This document shows, in pieces, positions 7,036-15,646 of a stretch of 37,715 nt of DNA. This DNA is from Bacteroidota bacterium (GTDB taxonomy: Bacteria > Spirochaetota > Spirochaetia > JABMQR01), in the NCBI GenBank assembly GCA_013202335.1, contig JABMQR010000193.1, positions 1 through 37,715 on the forward strand, in the 5' to 3' direction. Both the position numbers and the translations under genes were made by a program. How positions within the stretch are numbered: the first letter of the stretch is position 1; each line of letters opens with the position of its first letter. Below the pieces are notes generated by a model. The model was given only the letters and a program-made list of their open reading frames with translations. It did not search any database and was not told the DNA's origin.

Positions 7036-9164
7036 ATTTTACTCCCATGCTCAAGAATTTTCAGTATGTCACCAGGTCCAAAGGGTAGTGAGGCTGCCTG
7101 ACTATTTAGCGCCTGAGATACTGCAGCAGTATAAGCGGCTGCAATAAGACCGTATGCGGTTTCTGTCGCTGAAGTGGGGAGTCCTGCATCAACCTCTTTA
7201 ATAAAAATATCTATCAACGGTTGTCTGTCATATTTTACCTGAGCTCCTCCACAACGGTTAATTCCTTCATGAAAAGATTTAGTCAGAGCGGATGCAAGTT
7301 TTTCTGGGAGGAAGATTCTCCCGCAATCAAACGAGCCCCAGGCTCCTTTAATTATAGGTTCAAGGGTAATTGTATCAATTTCAAGTTCGATAATTACCGA
7401 GCCCCAGCTAAGGCCGGAGAAAAGTTGGCGTTTTGTGTCAAGATCCGCTGGCAGTTTAAAACCGCGTTTAACTTTGATTGGCAGGGGCTCTTTGAACCGC
7501 TGGCTTTTTATGGAATCACAACATCTGTCAATTAAACTGGAGATGTGATGAATTTCCCTGCGAAGAACGTCCGGACCAGTGTCCGGTACATGTGCAGTAT
7601 CACCATACTCAATGGTAATTTTAGAAGTATCAACTCCGAGAGCTTCACTAATTATGCTTTTCCAAATTTTTTCTGCTTCGGGTTCAAAGATGCTAAGCGA
7701 AACGGTGACGGCATTGTTTACTTCAAGTGTCACGGTAATTGAGTGTTTTTTTTCCTCTGAAAAAGCTTTGCTGAAACCGTTTATACCATATCCGCAAGCA
7801 ATACCTATTCCCCGGGCATACCGAAAAAATGGGGAAAGATTCTGCTGCTTTTGTCGCTGCATTTCATACACAGCATGTTTTCGGTAGAAATCTGACCGCT
7901 TTGCGGTATGTTCAAGGAGTTCTTTGAGTAAGGCGTACTTAATCTTTGTTTGATCACCAGGTCGGGATTTGCTGCTTTTCAAGTGCTTTAATCGCCATAC
8001 AAGGGGATTCGACTGAGTCTGCATTGTGATGTGTGAGGCGTGTGCCTCTGCAGAATACATTGCAGAAGAGAAGCCAAGTCCCCGAAAGTGGTGGCGGGGA
8101 GGTGTCGGGGTAGACAGCAGCCGAATCGTTATACGAATGCCTTCAATATCATATAAGGGGACTGCACCGGCAGCAATTTGCCGGATCATCTCTTCAGCAA
8201 AAAAGGCATATGCTCCCATATTTATCTGGATGTCAATAATTTCAGCCATGGGTTCCTGATCGCTGTTTAATGCTGTTTTTCGGGTGATTGCTGATTCCGG
8301 TCGGTATGACGGCTCAGAACAAATCAATCTTGCCGGCTGTCCTGTTTTTATTGCCGCAATAGCACATAATGCACCATATATTGAGGGATAGATTAATTTT
8401 TCATCGTGTGTGGGGTGGTAGCCGGTCTGGTAGACGGTAACTTTTCTTTTGTTAACTCCGCAAACTTCAGAAACAACATTCCTGACATGAAACGGCCACT
8501 GAGTAGCGGCATGTACAATAAGTTTATCATTAATAAACTCTGCCAGTGCTCCGGTGGGTGCGGTAAGGGGTGACTCTTCTGGTCCGGTTATATAGGTCTG
8601 TTCTATAATTGAGTCTGCTTCAGCGAACAATTTATCAGGATTTCCCCATTTAATTACTTTTTTGAGAATTTCTTTGGAAACGTCTTCTGTTATTTGATTT
8701 GAGTCAGAATCCGGATCGTCCGGTTTTTTGTCAGTTTCAACTTGTACTTCATCGGTTTTTGGTTGAGAATTATCAATTTTAGTAATTGCAGGATTTTCCT
8801 GAGTCTGATCGGGATCATCAAATTTCTGCTCGAAACTCAGCTGCATTTCTTTAGTATCGGTATAATTGATACTGATATACCCGGCTGCTGACTGTGCAGC
8901 TTCGCTGGAAGGAGCAAAAACGGCAAGGATTGGTTGTCCTTTATAGGTTACCGTCTCACTGGCTAATAACGGTAAGGTTGTATTTAGTACTTTTACTGCA
9001 TTTGAACCGGGGATATCCTTGCTGGAGATTATCTGAATATCCTTGGGAAAGTCAGGCAGATCTATAGAGACAATGGTACCGGATGGGATTTCCGATCGTA
9101 CTATAGCCCCATAGAGTAATCCTGGTCGCTTAATTGCGCTGATATAATTTTTATCTTTTGTCAT
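7032..9164 (-). CDS. Divergent molybdopterin-binding subunit, xanthine dehydrogenase family
   Basis: A 710-residue homologue of the large subunit of xanthine dehydrogenase and aldehyde oxidase. Recognisable parts are KRPGLLYGAIVRS (start of the first domain), YKGQPILAVFA near 75, and HHFRGLGFSSAMYSAEAHASH near 358-378, matching RGFGxPQxxxxxE. Several family motifs are changed: the MEP motif reads TAP near 201, the FGGK loop reads YQTGYHPTHDEK near 245, and the C-terminal GEPP region reads GLPTSATET near 661. A low-complexity D/T/Q linker spans about 115-165. The ATG at 9164 is where homology starts. It heads the operon with the iron-sulfur and FAD genes. Substrate, and even whether it binds molybdenum, is open. 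Confidence 0.75.
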   Translation of the reverse strand: MTKDKNYISAIKRPGLLYGAIVRSEIPSGTIVSIDLPDFPKDIQIISSKDIPGSNAVKVLNTTLPLLASETVTYKGQPILAVFAPSSEAAQSAAGYISINYTDTKEMQLSFEQKFDDPDQTQENPAITKIDNSQPKTDEVQVETDKKPDDPDSDSNQITEDVSKEILKKVIKWGNPDKLFAEADSIIEQTYITGPEESPLTAPTGALAEFINDKLIVHAATQWPFHVRNVVSEVCGVNKRKVTVYQTGYHPTHDEKLIYPSIYGALCAIAAIKTGQPARLICSEPSYRPESAITRKTALNSDQEPMAEIIDIQINMGAYAFFAEEMIRQIAAGAVPLYDIEGIRITIRLLSTPTPPRHHFRGLGFSSAMYSAEAHASHITMQTQSNPLVWRLKHLKSSKSRPGDQTKIKYALLKELLEHTAKRSDFYRKHAVYEMQRQKQQNLSPFFRYARGIGIACGYGINGFSKAFSEEKKHSITVTLEVNNAVTVSLSIFEPEAEKIWKSIISEALGVDTSKITIEYGDTAHVPDTGPDVLRREIHHISSLIDRCCDSIKSQRFKEPLPIKVKRGFKLPADLDTKRQLFSGLSWGSVIIELEIDTITLEPIIKGAWGSFDCGRIFLPEKLASALTKSFHEGINRCGGAQVKYDRQPLIDIFIKEVDAGLPTSATETAYGLIAAAYTAAVSQALNSQAASLPFGPGDILKILEHGSKM

Positions 9165-9192
9165 CGTTATTATAAAAATATCATGTAAGTGT

Positions 9193-9220
9193 TTGAAACT
9201 GCAATGAAATACGGTAAAAT
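9193..9220 (+). promoter_or_regulatory. Promoter of ligA, probably leaderless
   Basis: TTGAAA (9193-9198), a 16-bp spacer and TAAAAT (9215-9220). Seven bases then lead to the ATG at 9228, so the transcript should begin at or near the start codon. There is no Shine-Dalgarno sequence. Confidence 0.55.
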
Positions 9221-9227
9221 AGTTGTC

Positions 9228-11288
9228 ATGAAGAGCAAAATCGACCCAAAAAATCAAATAACAGTTCTCTCGGACAAACTTCGGGATTTTCAGAATGCAT
9301 ATTACCGTACAGGAAGGCCCGAAGTCAGCGACCTCGAATATGATAGGTTGTTTGATGAGCTGCTGCGGTTAGAGGGTGAGAATCCGGAACTGCGTCTGCC
9401 TGATTCGCCCACGTACCGGGTTGGATCTGATCTCTCATCCGATCTGCCCGAAGTAACTCATAGCATTCCTGTCCTGAGTCTTGATAAAGCCTATACACTT
9501 GAAGCCATTATGGAGTGGATGCAGAAAACAGCAGTTAAGGGGGGCAGAGATCTCTCATTTACGGTTGAAGAGAAGATAGATGGAGTCTCAATAGTACTCT
9601 ACTATGAACAAGGTGTGTTGAAAAAAGCAGTTACCCGGGGTAACGGATATGTGGGAAATGATGTTACCGCAAATATTAAAACTATTCACTCTGTTCCGCT
9701 AAGGTTAAAGGAGCCGGTTTCTCTTGCTGTCAGGGGAGAGGTCTATTTACCCGTTGAATCTTTTATCCGTTTGAATAAAACGATGGATGTACCGTATGCA
9801 AATCCCCGAAATCTTACTGCAGGGACTATCAGGAGAATTAAGAGTAGAGAAACTGCAGAGATACCGCTGGAGATATTTGTGTATGAAGGTTTTTTCGAAG
9901 ATTCTGACCAACCGGAAACACATGCAGAGCTAACTCTGCGGCTTAATGATTTGGGTTTCAGGATAAATCCCCGGTTCGGAATTTTTACCCGGGAAGGAGA
10001 GCTGAATCAATCCTTTTTTCCTGGCTGGTCGGTGGGTACAATCTCTCAGTTAGGTGCTTTTATTGAGGCTGCTGCTGCATCAAGAAAGAATCTTGATCAT
10101 GAGATTGACGGTTTGGTGGTAAAAGTTAATGAACTGGATGTTCGTGAAGAGTTAGGGTTTACCGGACACCATCCCCGATGGGCGGTTGCGTATAAATTTG
10201 AGTCTCCGGAGGGCGAGACTGTTGTTGAAGGGATTGATGTGCAGGTTGGCAGGACCGGGCGGATTACTCCGGTTGCCAGGGTTAAGCCGGTTAGGATTGG
10301 CGGATCAGTTGTCTCAAATGTAACTCTGCACAATCAGGATTATATAGATATTTTGGAACTTTCATTGGGTGATGCTGTTGCTGTATCCAAACGCGGTGAT
10401 GTTATCCCGGCTGTAGAGCGGGTACTCGAGAAGAATGAGCTGGGAAACGGGATCTGGAAAAATCCTGCTGTTTGTCCCTCCTGTGAAACAGCACTGCAAA
10501 AGATTGGTGCTCATACTTTTTGTATGAATTCTGAGTGTCCGGATCAGGTTTTTGGGAGAGTACAGTTTTTTACGGCTAAAGCCCAAATGGATATAGAGAA
10601 TCTTGGACCGGAAACAATTCAGTTTCTGATGAGTGAAAAATTATTGAAAGATGTTCCTGATATTTATCAGATAGATTTCAGGAAGCTGGTCGGAAAGCCT
10701 GGATTTGGAGAGAAAAAGTGCGAGTCGCTGCTGAAGGGAGTTGAAGATAGTAAGAATAAGCCCTATTCATCAGTTCTGGCTTCTCTTGGAATTCCTGATT
10801 TAGGTAAAAAAGCAGTTGAACTTCTTCTTGATGATGGGATTCTTGATATTGATTCACTTTTTAAGATTGTTGATGAGGCTGATGCAGATCGGCTTATTGG
10901 CATAAAGGGTTTTGGGGAAAAAACAGTTGCCTCTATTATAAGTGAACTCAGTAAGCCAGCAGTTAGGGATAGGATAAGGCAGTTGAGGGAGGCGGGGTTA
11001 CAGTTTAAACAGGAAAAAGCAGCAAATGGTGATCTTCCTGACCAGGTTTTTGCCGGACAGGTGTGGTGTGTAACCGGAAGTTTTATCAATTTTACCCCGC
11101 GGGGTAAAGCAATGGAGGCTGTTAAGTTACGGGGTGGCAGAATTGTAACTGCAGTAACTGGCAGTACAACTCATCTGTTGGCAGGAACCGGTGCCGGGAG
11201 TAAATTGAAAAAAGCTATATCTCTCGGGGTTGTCATTGTCACGGAAGATGAATTTATTGAAATACTGAATTCCGGAGCTATTGATTAA
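9228..11288 (+). CDS. ligA: NAD-dependent DNA ligase
   Basis: A 686-residue LigA that seals nicks during replication and repair using NAD. In order: domain Ia with YYRTGRPEVSDLEYDRLF, the adenylation domain with active-site Lys116 in EEKIDG, an OB fold (VQVGRTGRITPVARV), four zinc cysteines from CPSC to the CMNSEC segment, helix-hairpin-helix repeats (GKPGFGEKK, GIKGFGEKT) and a BRCT domain from about 605 to the end. The length is normal and nothing is broken. I use the ATG at 9228; the frame is open back to a GTG at 9189, but that part contains the promoter. It diverges from the xanthine dehydrogenase operon. Confidence 0.97.
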   Translation: MKSKIDPKNQITVLSDKLRDFQNAYYRTGRPEVSDLEYDRLFDELLRLEGENPELRLPDSPTYRVGSDLSSDLPEVTHSIPVLSLDKAYTLEAIMEWMQKTAVKGGRDLSFTVEEKIDGVSIVLYYEQGVLKKAVTRGNGYVGNDVTANIKTIHSVPLRLKEPVSLAVRGEVYLPVESFIRLNKTMDVPYANPRNLTAGTIRRIKSRETAEIPLEIFVYEGFFEDSDQPETHAELTLRLNDLGFRINPRFGIFTREGELNQSFFPGWSVGTISQLGAFIEAAAASRKNLDHEIDGLVVKVNELDVREELGFTGHHPRWAVAYKFESPEGETVVEGIDVQVGRTGRITPVARVKPVRIGGSVVSNVTLHNQDYIDILELSLGDAVAVSKRGDVIPAVERVLEKNELGNGIWKNPAVCPSCETALQKIGAHTFCMNSECPDQVFGRVQFFTAKAQMDIENLGPETIQFLMSEKLLKDVPDIYQIDFRKLVGKPGFGEKKCESLLKGVEDSKNKPYSSVLASLGIPDLGKKAVELLLDDGILDIDSLFKIVDEADADRLIGIKGFGEKTVASIISELSKPAVRDRIRQLREAGLQFKQEKAANGDLPDQVFAGQVWCVTGSFINFTPRGKAMEAVKLRGGRIVTAVTGSTTHLLAGTGAGSKLKKAISLGVVIVTEDEFIEILNSGAID

Positions 11289-11290
11289 TA

Positions 11291-11358
11291 CTCTTAAAAG
11301 TTTGCTTTGCAAACTTCAAAAGGCTATTTCAAAAATCTTTGATTTTGAAATAGCCTCG
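11291..11358 (+). repeat. Palindromic intergenic element, copy B (after ligA)
   Basis: Two back-to-back perfect or nearly perfect hairpins directly follow the ligA stop codon. The first is AAGTTTGC / GCAAACTT (11298-11305 and 11309-11316, loop TTT). CAAA joins it to the second, where AGGCTATTTCAAAA pairs with TTTTGAAATAGCCT (within 11321-11356). This is the clearest two-stem example of the dispersed family. The second stem may act as a terminator, though there is no long T run. Confidence 0.65.
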
Positions 11359-11361
11359 CTC

Positions 11362-11390
11362 TTAACAAAAAAGAGTAGTTAGTGTAGTAT
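11362..11390 (+). promoter_or_regulatory. Promoter of the aminotransferase gene
   Basis: TTAACA (11362-11367), a 17-bp spacer and TAGTAT (11385-11390) lie 34 nt before the ATG, with GAAAAGGGGA as ribosome binding site. Confidence 0.5.
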
Positions 11391-11423
11391 CGACAAAAAA
11401 TAGAGAGAAAAGGGGATACCACG

Positions 11424-12713
11424 ATGAATGCCATCGCAAAAGAATTAAACGATATCCTGCAGGGATCTGCAGCAGCAGAACTGCTTTCCGGGATGGGACG
11501 GGAAATGTTTTTCCCCAAAGGTATAGTTGCTCAGTCCGGTGAGGCAAAGCAGAAAGCACATACCTATAACGCAACTGTAGGTATGGCAACACATAAGGGC
11601 GATCCTGTTTTTCTTCCCTCAATTCATAAAGAGTTTAGTGGGTTGGATAGTGGTGATATCTTTCCTTATGCCCCAACCCCTGGTGATCCAAAACTGAGAA
11701 AGGTTTGGAAAGATGAAATGGTTCGGAAAAATCCAGGGCTTGAGGGAACGAGTATCTCACTTCCCGTGGTTACTGCGGGGTTAACCCATGGAGTTTCAAT
11801 TGTTGCTGATCTTTTTCTGGACAGCGGGGATACCATTATTGTTCCTGATATGTTCTGGGGGAATTACCGGTTGATATTTGAAGTCCGCAGACAGGCTGAG
11901 ATTGCCTCCTTCAGATTTTTTACAAAAGAGGGTACGCTGAATATTGATGGGCTTGCGGAAGTGATTGAGAATGCATCCGGCAATAAAATTATGCTTATAG
12001 TAAATTTCCCGAATAATCCTACAGGATATTCACCATCAGTTGAAGAAGCGGAAGCGCTGACCGCACTGCTTGTGAAATATGCTGAAGCAGGGAAAAAGAT
12101 TTTGATAATGACAGATGACGCCTATTTTGGGCTTTTTTATGAGGAAGGAACATGTACACAGTCACTTTTCGCATACCTCGCCAATGCACATGAAAATATT
12201 CTTGCGGTGAAGGGTGATGCCGCTACGAAAGAAGAGCTGGTATGGGGTTTCCGTGTTGGTTTTCTTACATACGGCGGCAAAGGTATGACTGAAGGTCAGT
12301 ACGACGCTCTGGTTAAAAAAACTATGGGAGCTATAAGGTCTTCAGTCTCAAACTGCAGCCGACCTGCACAGACTCTTCTTTTACGCGGGATGACGAGCAG
12401 AACGTACGTTGCAGAAAAGGAAGCAGCTTTCGCGCTTCTATCAGCAAGGTATCAGGAAGTAAAAAAGGTTCTTTCGAAGTATGATGGTAATGACCTTCTT
12501 CGTCCAATGCCGTTTAACTCTGGCTATTTTATGGCATTTACCTGCAGCGGCAGTGCTGAGGCGCTGCGGATATATCTTCTGGATAACTATGGAATAGGTA
12601 CAATTTCTATTCAGGATACGTATCTCCGTATAGCTTATTCCAGTGTGGATATTGAGAATATTGAAAATCTTTACGACACTTTATTTAAAGCGGCACAAGA
12701 GGCATGGAGCTAA
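11424..12713 (+). CDS. PLP-dependent class I/II aminotransferase
   Basis: A 429-residue fold-type I aminotransferase. Landmarks are AGLTHGVSIVADLFLDSGD (cofactor-side helix), NFPNNPTGY at 194-202, DDAYFG at 231-236 where Asp contacts the pyridine nitrogen and Tyr the phenolate, a Schiff-base lysine that is probably Lys269 in KGDAATKEELVW, and GFRVGF with Arg277. It should move amino groups between an amino acid and a keto acid in the cytoplasm; the substrate is unknown. It has its own promoter. The next gene, a small ModE-like regulator, overlaps its end by 10 nt. Confidence 0.85.
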   Translation: MNAIAKELNDILQGSAAAELLSGMGREMFFPKGIVAQSGEAKQKAHTYNATVGMATHKGDPVFLPSIHKEFSGLDSGDIFPYAPTPGDPKLRKVWKDEMVRKNPGLEGTSISLPVVTAGLTHGVSIVADLFLDSGDTIIVPDMFWGNYRLIFEVRRQAEIASFRFFTKEGTLNIDGLAEVIENASGNKIMLIVNFPNNPTGYSPSVEEAEALTALLVKYAEAGKKILIMTDDAYFGLFYEEGTCTQSLFAYLANAHENILAVKGDAATKEELVWGFRVGFLTYGGKGMTEGQYDALVKKTMGAIRSSVSNCSRPAQTLLLRGMTSRTYVAEKEAAFALLSARYQEVKKVLSKYDGNDLLRPMPFNSGYFMAFTCSGSAEALRIYLLDNYGIGTISIQDTYLRIAYSSVDIENIENLYDTLFKAAQEAWS

Positions 12714-13045
12714 AACTTAAGATCTACGTGGTTAATGAACAGGGTGAAAAATTCCTTGGTATAGGGACAGTCTGGCTTCTTCAGGCAATCGAAGCAGAAG
12801 GGTCGATTCATCAGGCGGCAGCTGAGCTGGAAATTTCCTATACTAAGGCCTTGCGGATGCTGAAGTCTCTGGAAACCAGTCTGAATAGAAAGGTTTTAAT
12901 TAGGCGAAAGGGCGGTGATAACCGTCATGGTGCAATACTGACAGAATTTGGAAAGGATATTATCTCCCGATATGATACATTTCAGAAACAGGTTAAGCAG
13001 AATGCGGAGATCGCTTTTAGAGATTTTGCAGATTCATTGGAGTAA
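12704..13045 (+). CDS. ModE N-terminal-type DNA-binding protein
   Basis: A 113-residue winged-helix protein like the N-terminal half of ModE. The HTH region is WLLQAIEAEGSIHQAAAELEISYTKALRMLKSLE, followed by the wing LIRRKGGDNRHGAILTEFG. The molybdate-binding TOBE domains of full ModE are absent, so it may sense nothing directly or respond to another signal. It overlaps the aminotransferase end by 10 nt and ends 26 nt before the phosphofructokinase gene, so all three may be one transcript. Its target is unknown; the xanthine dehydrogenase genes 4 kb away are a possible molybdenum link, but this is speculation. Confidence 0.8.
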   Translation: MELKLKIYVVNEQGEKFLGIGTVWLLQAIEAEGSIHQAAAELEISYTKALRMLKSLETSLNRKVLIRRKGGDNRHGAILTEFGKDIISRYDTFQKQVKQNAEIAFRDFADSLE

Positions 13046-13071
13046 AGAGTATCTGAGGAGAGGAGTGACAC

Positions 13072-14406
13072 ATGGCAATCAACAGATCATATGATTTCTC
13101 AGTGGAAAAATTGGGGAAAGCAACTATACCCTCACCAATCATGATGTCTAAAAATGCCGGTGATAAATTTGCAAACTACGTAAATGAATCAGAGAGCATT
13201 TTGTATCATATAGATGCAAATCTGGCTACAGGGGAGACCGATGCTTCACCGCACCAGAATGCAGTGGAACTTGCCGGGCCGCGGGAGAAAATATATTTCA
13301 ATCCTGCACATGTGCATGCGGCAATTGTAACCTGTGGTGGGTTGTGTCCCGGTTTAAATAATGTGATCCGGGCGGTAGTCCGCTGTTTTTGGTATCGGTA
13401 TAATGTTCGGAGAATCAGCGGGATTCAATACGGATACCGTGGTCTTCTGGCTGACAGCCCATTCGAACCGGTTATTCTTGACCCGGATGTTGTTGATGAT
13501 ATTCAGATGAAAGGCGGTACAATACTGGGATCCTCACGGGGAGGGGGTGATAAGGTTTCTGAAATTGTCGACTCCCTTGAACGGATGAATATTAATGTGC
13601 TGGTTGCGGTTGGTGGAGACGGTACGCTTAGAGGTGCTGATGAGATAGGTCAGGAAGTTATAAAACGGGGTCTCAAGATCTCAATAATTGGAATTCCCAA
13701 GACCATTGACAATGATCTCTCATTTATTCAAAGCTCCTTTGGTTTTGATACAGCCGTCTCTACAGCTGTTCAATCCGTACGCGGAGCACATGTTGAGGCT
13801 CATGACAGTATAAACGGAATAGGACTGGTAAAAGTTATGGGAAGGGAGTCCGGCTTTATTGCTGCACATACGGCACTGGCAATGAGTGATGTGAATTTTT
13901 GCCTAATTCCTGAAAACACATTTGATCTTGAGGGTGAGAATGGATTACTAAACCATTTGCGAAAACGAATTCTTGACCGTCAGCATGCAGTGATACTTAC
14001 TGCAGAAGGGGCTGGTCAGGGATTTCTGGCGAAGTCATCCGGACACGATGCGTCCGGGAATAAAAAGCTTCAGGATTTTGGTGTTTTTCTAAAGGAGAGA
14101 ATTGCTGAATACTTCAAAAATGAGCATATCGAGGTGAATATTAAGTATATTGATCCCAGTTATATTATCAGGAGTGCTCCGGCAAACCCCAATGACTCAA
14201 TTTACTGTTCACGGCTCGGTGCCCATGCGGTACATGCTGCAATGTCGGGGCGTACCAGAACCTTAATCAGTCTCATGCACAATCGTTTTGTACACATCCC
14301 AATTGAGATTGCTGTAGCCGATAGAAACAGTGTAGATACTGAAGGAAGTCTCTGGCGGGATGTGCTGGAAAATACCCGGCAGCCGGTATCTATGCAGAAT
14401 ATGTAA
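13072..14406 (+). CDS. pfkA: 6-phosphofructokinase, ATP-type of the long PPi-PFK-like clade
   Basis: A 444-residue phosphofructokinase that makes fructose 1,6-bisphosphate in glycolysis. An N-terminal extension of about 80 residues precedes [18 protein letters not shown]. The donor-site motif is GGDGT (181-185, with Gly184), as in ATP enzymes; PPi enzymes have Asp there. PKTIDND (209-215) has the Lys typical of the PPi-related clade, and MGRESG is at 256-261. This mixture is known from ATP-dependent trypanosome enzymes, so ATP use is predicted, not shown. It has a good ribosome binding site (GAGGAGAGGAG). The next terminator is about 300 nt downstream. Confidence 0.9.
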   Translation: MAINRSYDFSVEKLGKATIPSPIMMSKNAGDKFANYVNESESILYHIDANLATGETDASPHQNAVELAGPREKIYFNPAHVHAAIVTCGGLCPGLNNVIRAVVRCFWYRYNVRRISGIQYGYRGLLADSPFEPVILDPDVVDDIQMKGGTILGSSRGGGDKVSEIVDSLERMNINVLVAVGGDGTLRGADEIGQEVIKRGLKISIIGIPKTIDNDLSFIQSSFGFDTAVSTAVQSVRGAHVEAHDSINGIGLVKVMGRESGFIAAHTALAMSDVNFCLIPENTFDLEGENGLLNHLRKRILDRQHAVILTAEGAGQGFLAKSSGHDASGNKKLQDFGVFLKERIAEYFKNEHIEVNIKYIDPSYIIRSAPANPNDSIYCSRLGAHAVHAAMSGRTRTLISLMHNRFVHIPIEIAVADRNSVDTEGSLWRDVLENTRQPVSMQNM

Positions 14407-14530
14407 TCGATACCATGGATTTATTCTATTATTACATATATAGGGTCTGAGCAGTGTGAATTACTCTTAAAACTCTAGATGTTGAGTAGCAGATTCAATA
14501 AAATTTTTATAAAAATAATAATAAAATCCC

Positions 14531-14559
14531 TTGATTTCTTTGTGTGATATGAATATGTT
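14531..14559 (+). promoter_or_regulatory. Candidate promoter of the 14.6-kb small RNA
   Basis: TTGATT (14531-14536), a 17-bp spacer and TATGTT (14554-14559). No coding sequence follows for 280 nt, but a strong terminator does. Confidence 0.45.
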
Positions 14560-14565
14560 TAAATC

Positions 14566-14751
14566 GCAAAGCATAAACAACCAATGGGCATCGATGAAGC
14601 CTGTTGGGTATAAGCAATTTGAAGTTTTTTGTAACTTTTTTTAAAAGACTATGTTTAGTTTATAAGAAGAGAGCATGAGACTTTTTTCATTGACCTCCTT
14701 TTGATGTTCCCCTCAGGGTTTTAACCTCCTTTTCCCTGAGGGGTTTTTTTT
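14566..14751 (+). ncRNA. Candidate small RNA with two anti-Shine-Dalgarno-like motifs
   Basis: This lies in the 433-nt gap between phosphofructokinase and the methyltransferase. A candidate promoter and a strong terminator bound about 186 nt with no open frame. A 9-bp hairpin with GU pairs (CCAATGGGC / GCCTGTTGG) lies near the 5' end. The decamer ACCTCCTTTT occurs twice: 14693-14702, just before the terminator stem, and 14724-14733, inside its loop. The same sequence is found at the 3' end of most bacterial 16S rRNAs and would pair with mRNA ribosome binding sites. The alternative is that this is only the long 3' end of the phosphofructokinase mRNA. Confidence 0.45.
14709..14751 (+). terminator. 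Strong rho-independent terminator
   Basis: CCCCTCAGGG (14709-14718) pairs perfectly with CCCTGAGGGG (14734-14743), followed by eight T. The loop carries ACCTCC. It ends either the candidate small RNA or the phosphofructokinase transcript. Confidence 0.9.
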
Positions 14752-14770
14752 GTCCAAAAATAAAAATACA

Positions 14771-14799
14771 TTTCCATTAACGAGCCCACAGTATATACT
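14771..14799 (+). promoter_or_regulatory. Probable promoter of the methyltransferase gene
   Basis: TTTCCA (14771-14776), a 17-bp spacer and TATACT (14794-14799) lie 40 nt before the ATG. The -35 box is weak. Confidence 0.4.
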
Positions 14800-14839
14800 G
14801 AAATAGAGTAGTGTATCGTGCATACGCGGGGAGGAAAGT

Positions 14840-15577
14840 ATGGGGTATGCAGAGTTTTCCAGATTCTACGATTCAGCGATGAAGGATTATTCCTGGTGCA
14901 GTAGTTTCATTATTTCGTTGTTTAATGAATATTGCAGCAGAAGAGATTCTCTGTTGGAGCTTGGTTGCGGTACAGGAAGAATCCTGGAACTGCTGGGAGA
15001 TCAGTTTAGCGAGCTTCACGGTCTGGATATATCACAGGAAATGCTTGTATATGCAGAAAAAAGGGTGCCCGGTGCTCATCTGTATCATATGGATATGACC
15101 TCTTTTTCGATAGATACTGCATTTGATGCTGTACTCACAGTTTTTGACACCATTAATCATATTCCGGATTACTCCGGTTGGCTGGAAACGTTTAAACATG
15201 CTAAAAGGCACCTTAACCCGGGAGGGGTGTTTCTTTGTGATATCAATACACCTGCCCGACTTCAAAGGCTCTCCATTTTACCGCCCTTTATTACCCTGCT
15301 GGAAAATGAGAGTCAGGTTTTAATGGAAGTTGAGGAGCGCTCTTCTGATGATTTTAATTTTAATGTTCAGGTTTTTGAGTCACTTGGGGATAACCTGTTC
15401 AAACGTCATGAAATAGTCATACATGAACATACCGTCGATCCTTTTGTAGTCCTAAGAGACCTGGAAAAGCTGTTTAATACTGTTAGAGTGTATAATGAAG
15501 AGTGCGAACCGGTGGTTGGAAAAGAAGAACTTGAAATGAGCCTCAATGGGAGAATGTTTTTTCTCTGTACGACATGA
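14840..15577 (+). CDS. Class I SAM-dependent methyltransferase
   Basis: A 245-residue protein with the Rossmann-type methyltransferase core. Motif I is LELGCGTGR (39-47), the acidic ribose-binding residue is in LHGLDIS, motif II region LYHMDMTSF, motif IV VLTVFDTINHI, and LNPGGVFLCDIN is the usual motif after the fourth helix. The acceptor is unknown; nothing nearby suggests one. GGGGAGGAAAG precedes the ATG. The RmuC-like gene follows after 69 nt. Confidence 0.85.
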   Translation: MGYAEFSRFYDSAMKDYSWCSSFIISLFNEYCSRRDSLLELGCGTGRILELLGDQFSELHGLDISQEMLVYAEKRVPGAHLYHMDMTSFSIDTAFDAVLTVFDTINHIPDYSGWLETFKHAKRHLNPGGVFLCDINTPARLQRLSILPPFITLLENESQVLMEVEERSSDDFNFNVQVFESLGDNLFKRHEIVIHEHTVDPFVVLRDLEKLFNTVRVYNEECEPVVGKEELEMSLNGRMFFLCTT

Positions 15578-15646
15578 GGCACTGTTCACCACCCTGCTAA
15601 TACCGTAAACTGAGTTTGTTGGAATGCTGTTGAATGAGAGGATGCT

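Noticed and set aside
14566..14751. 6S RNA identity for the candidate small RNA (length about right)
   Set aside because: The 5' and 3' ends do not pair into a closing stem; the 3' end is a self-contained terminator hairpin.
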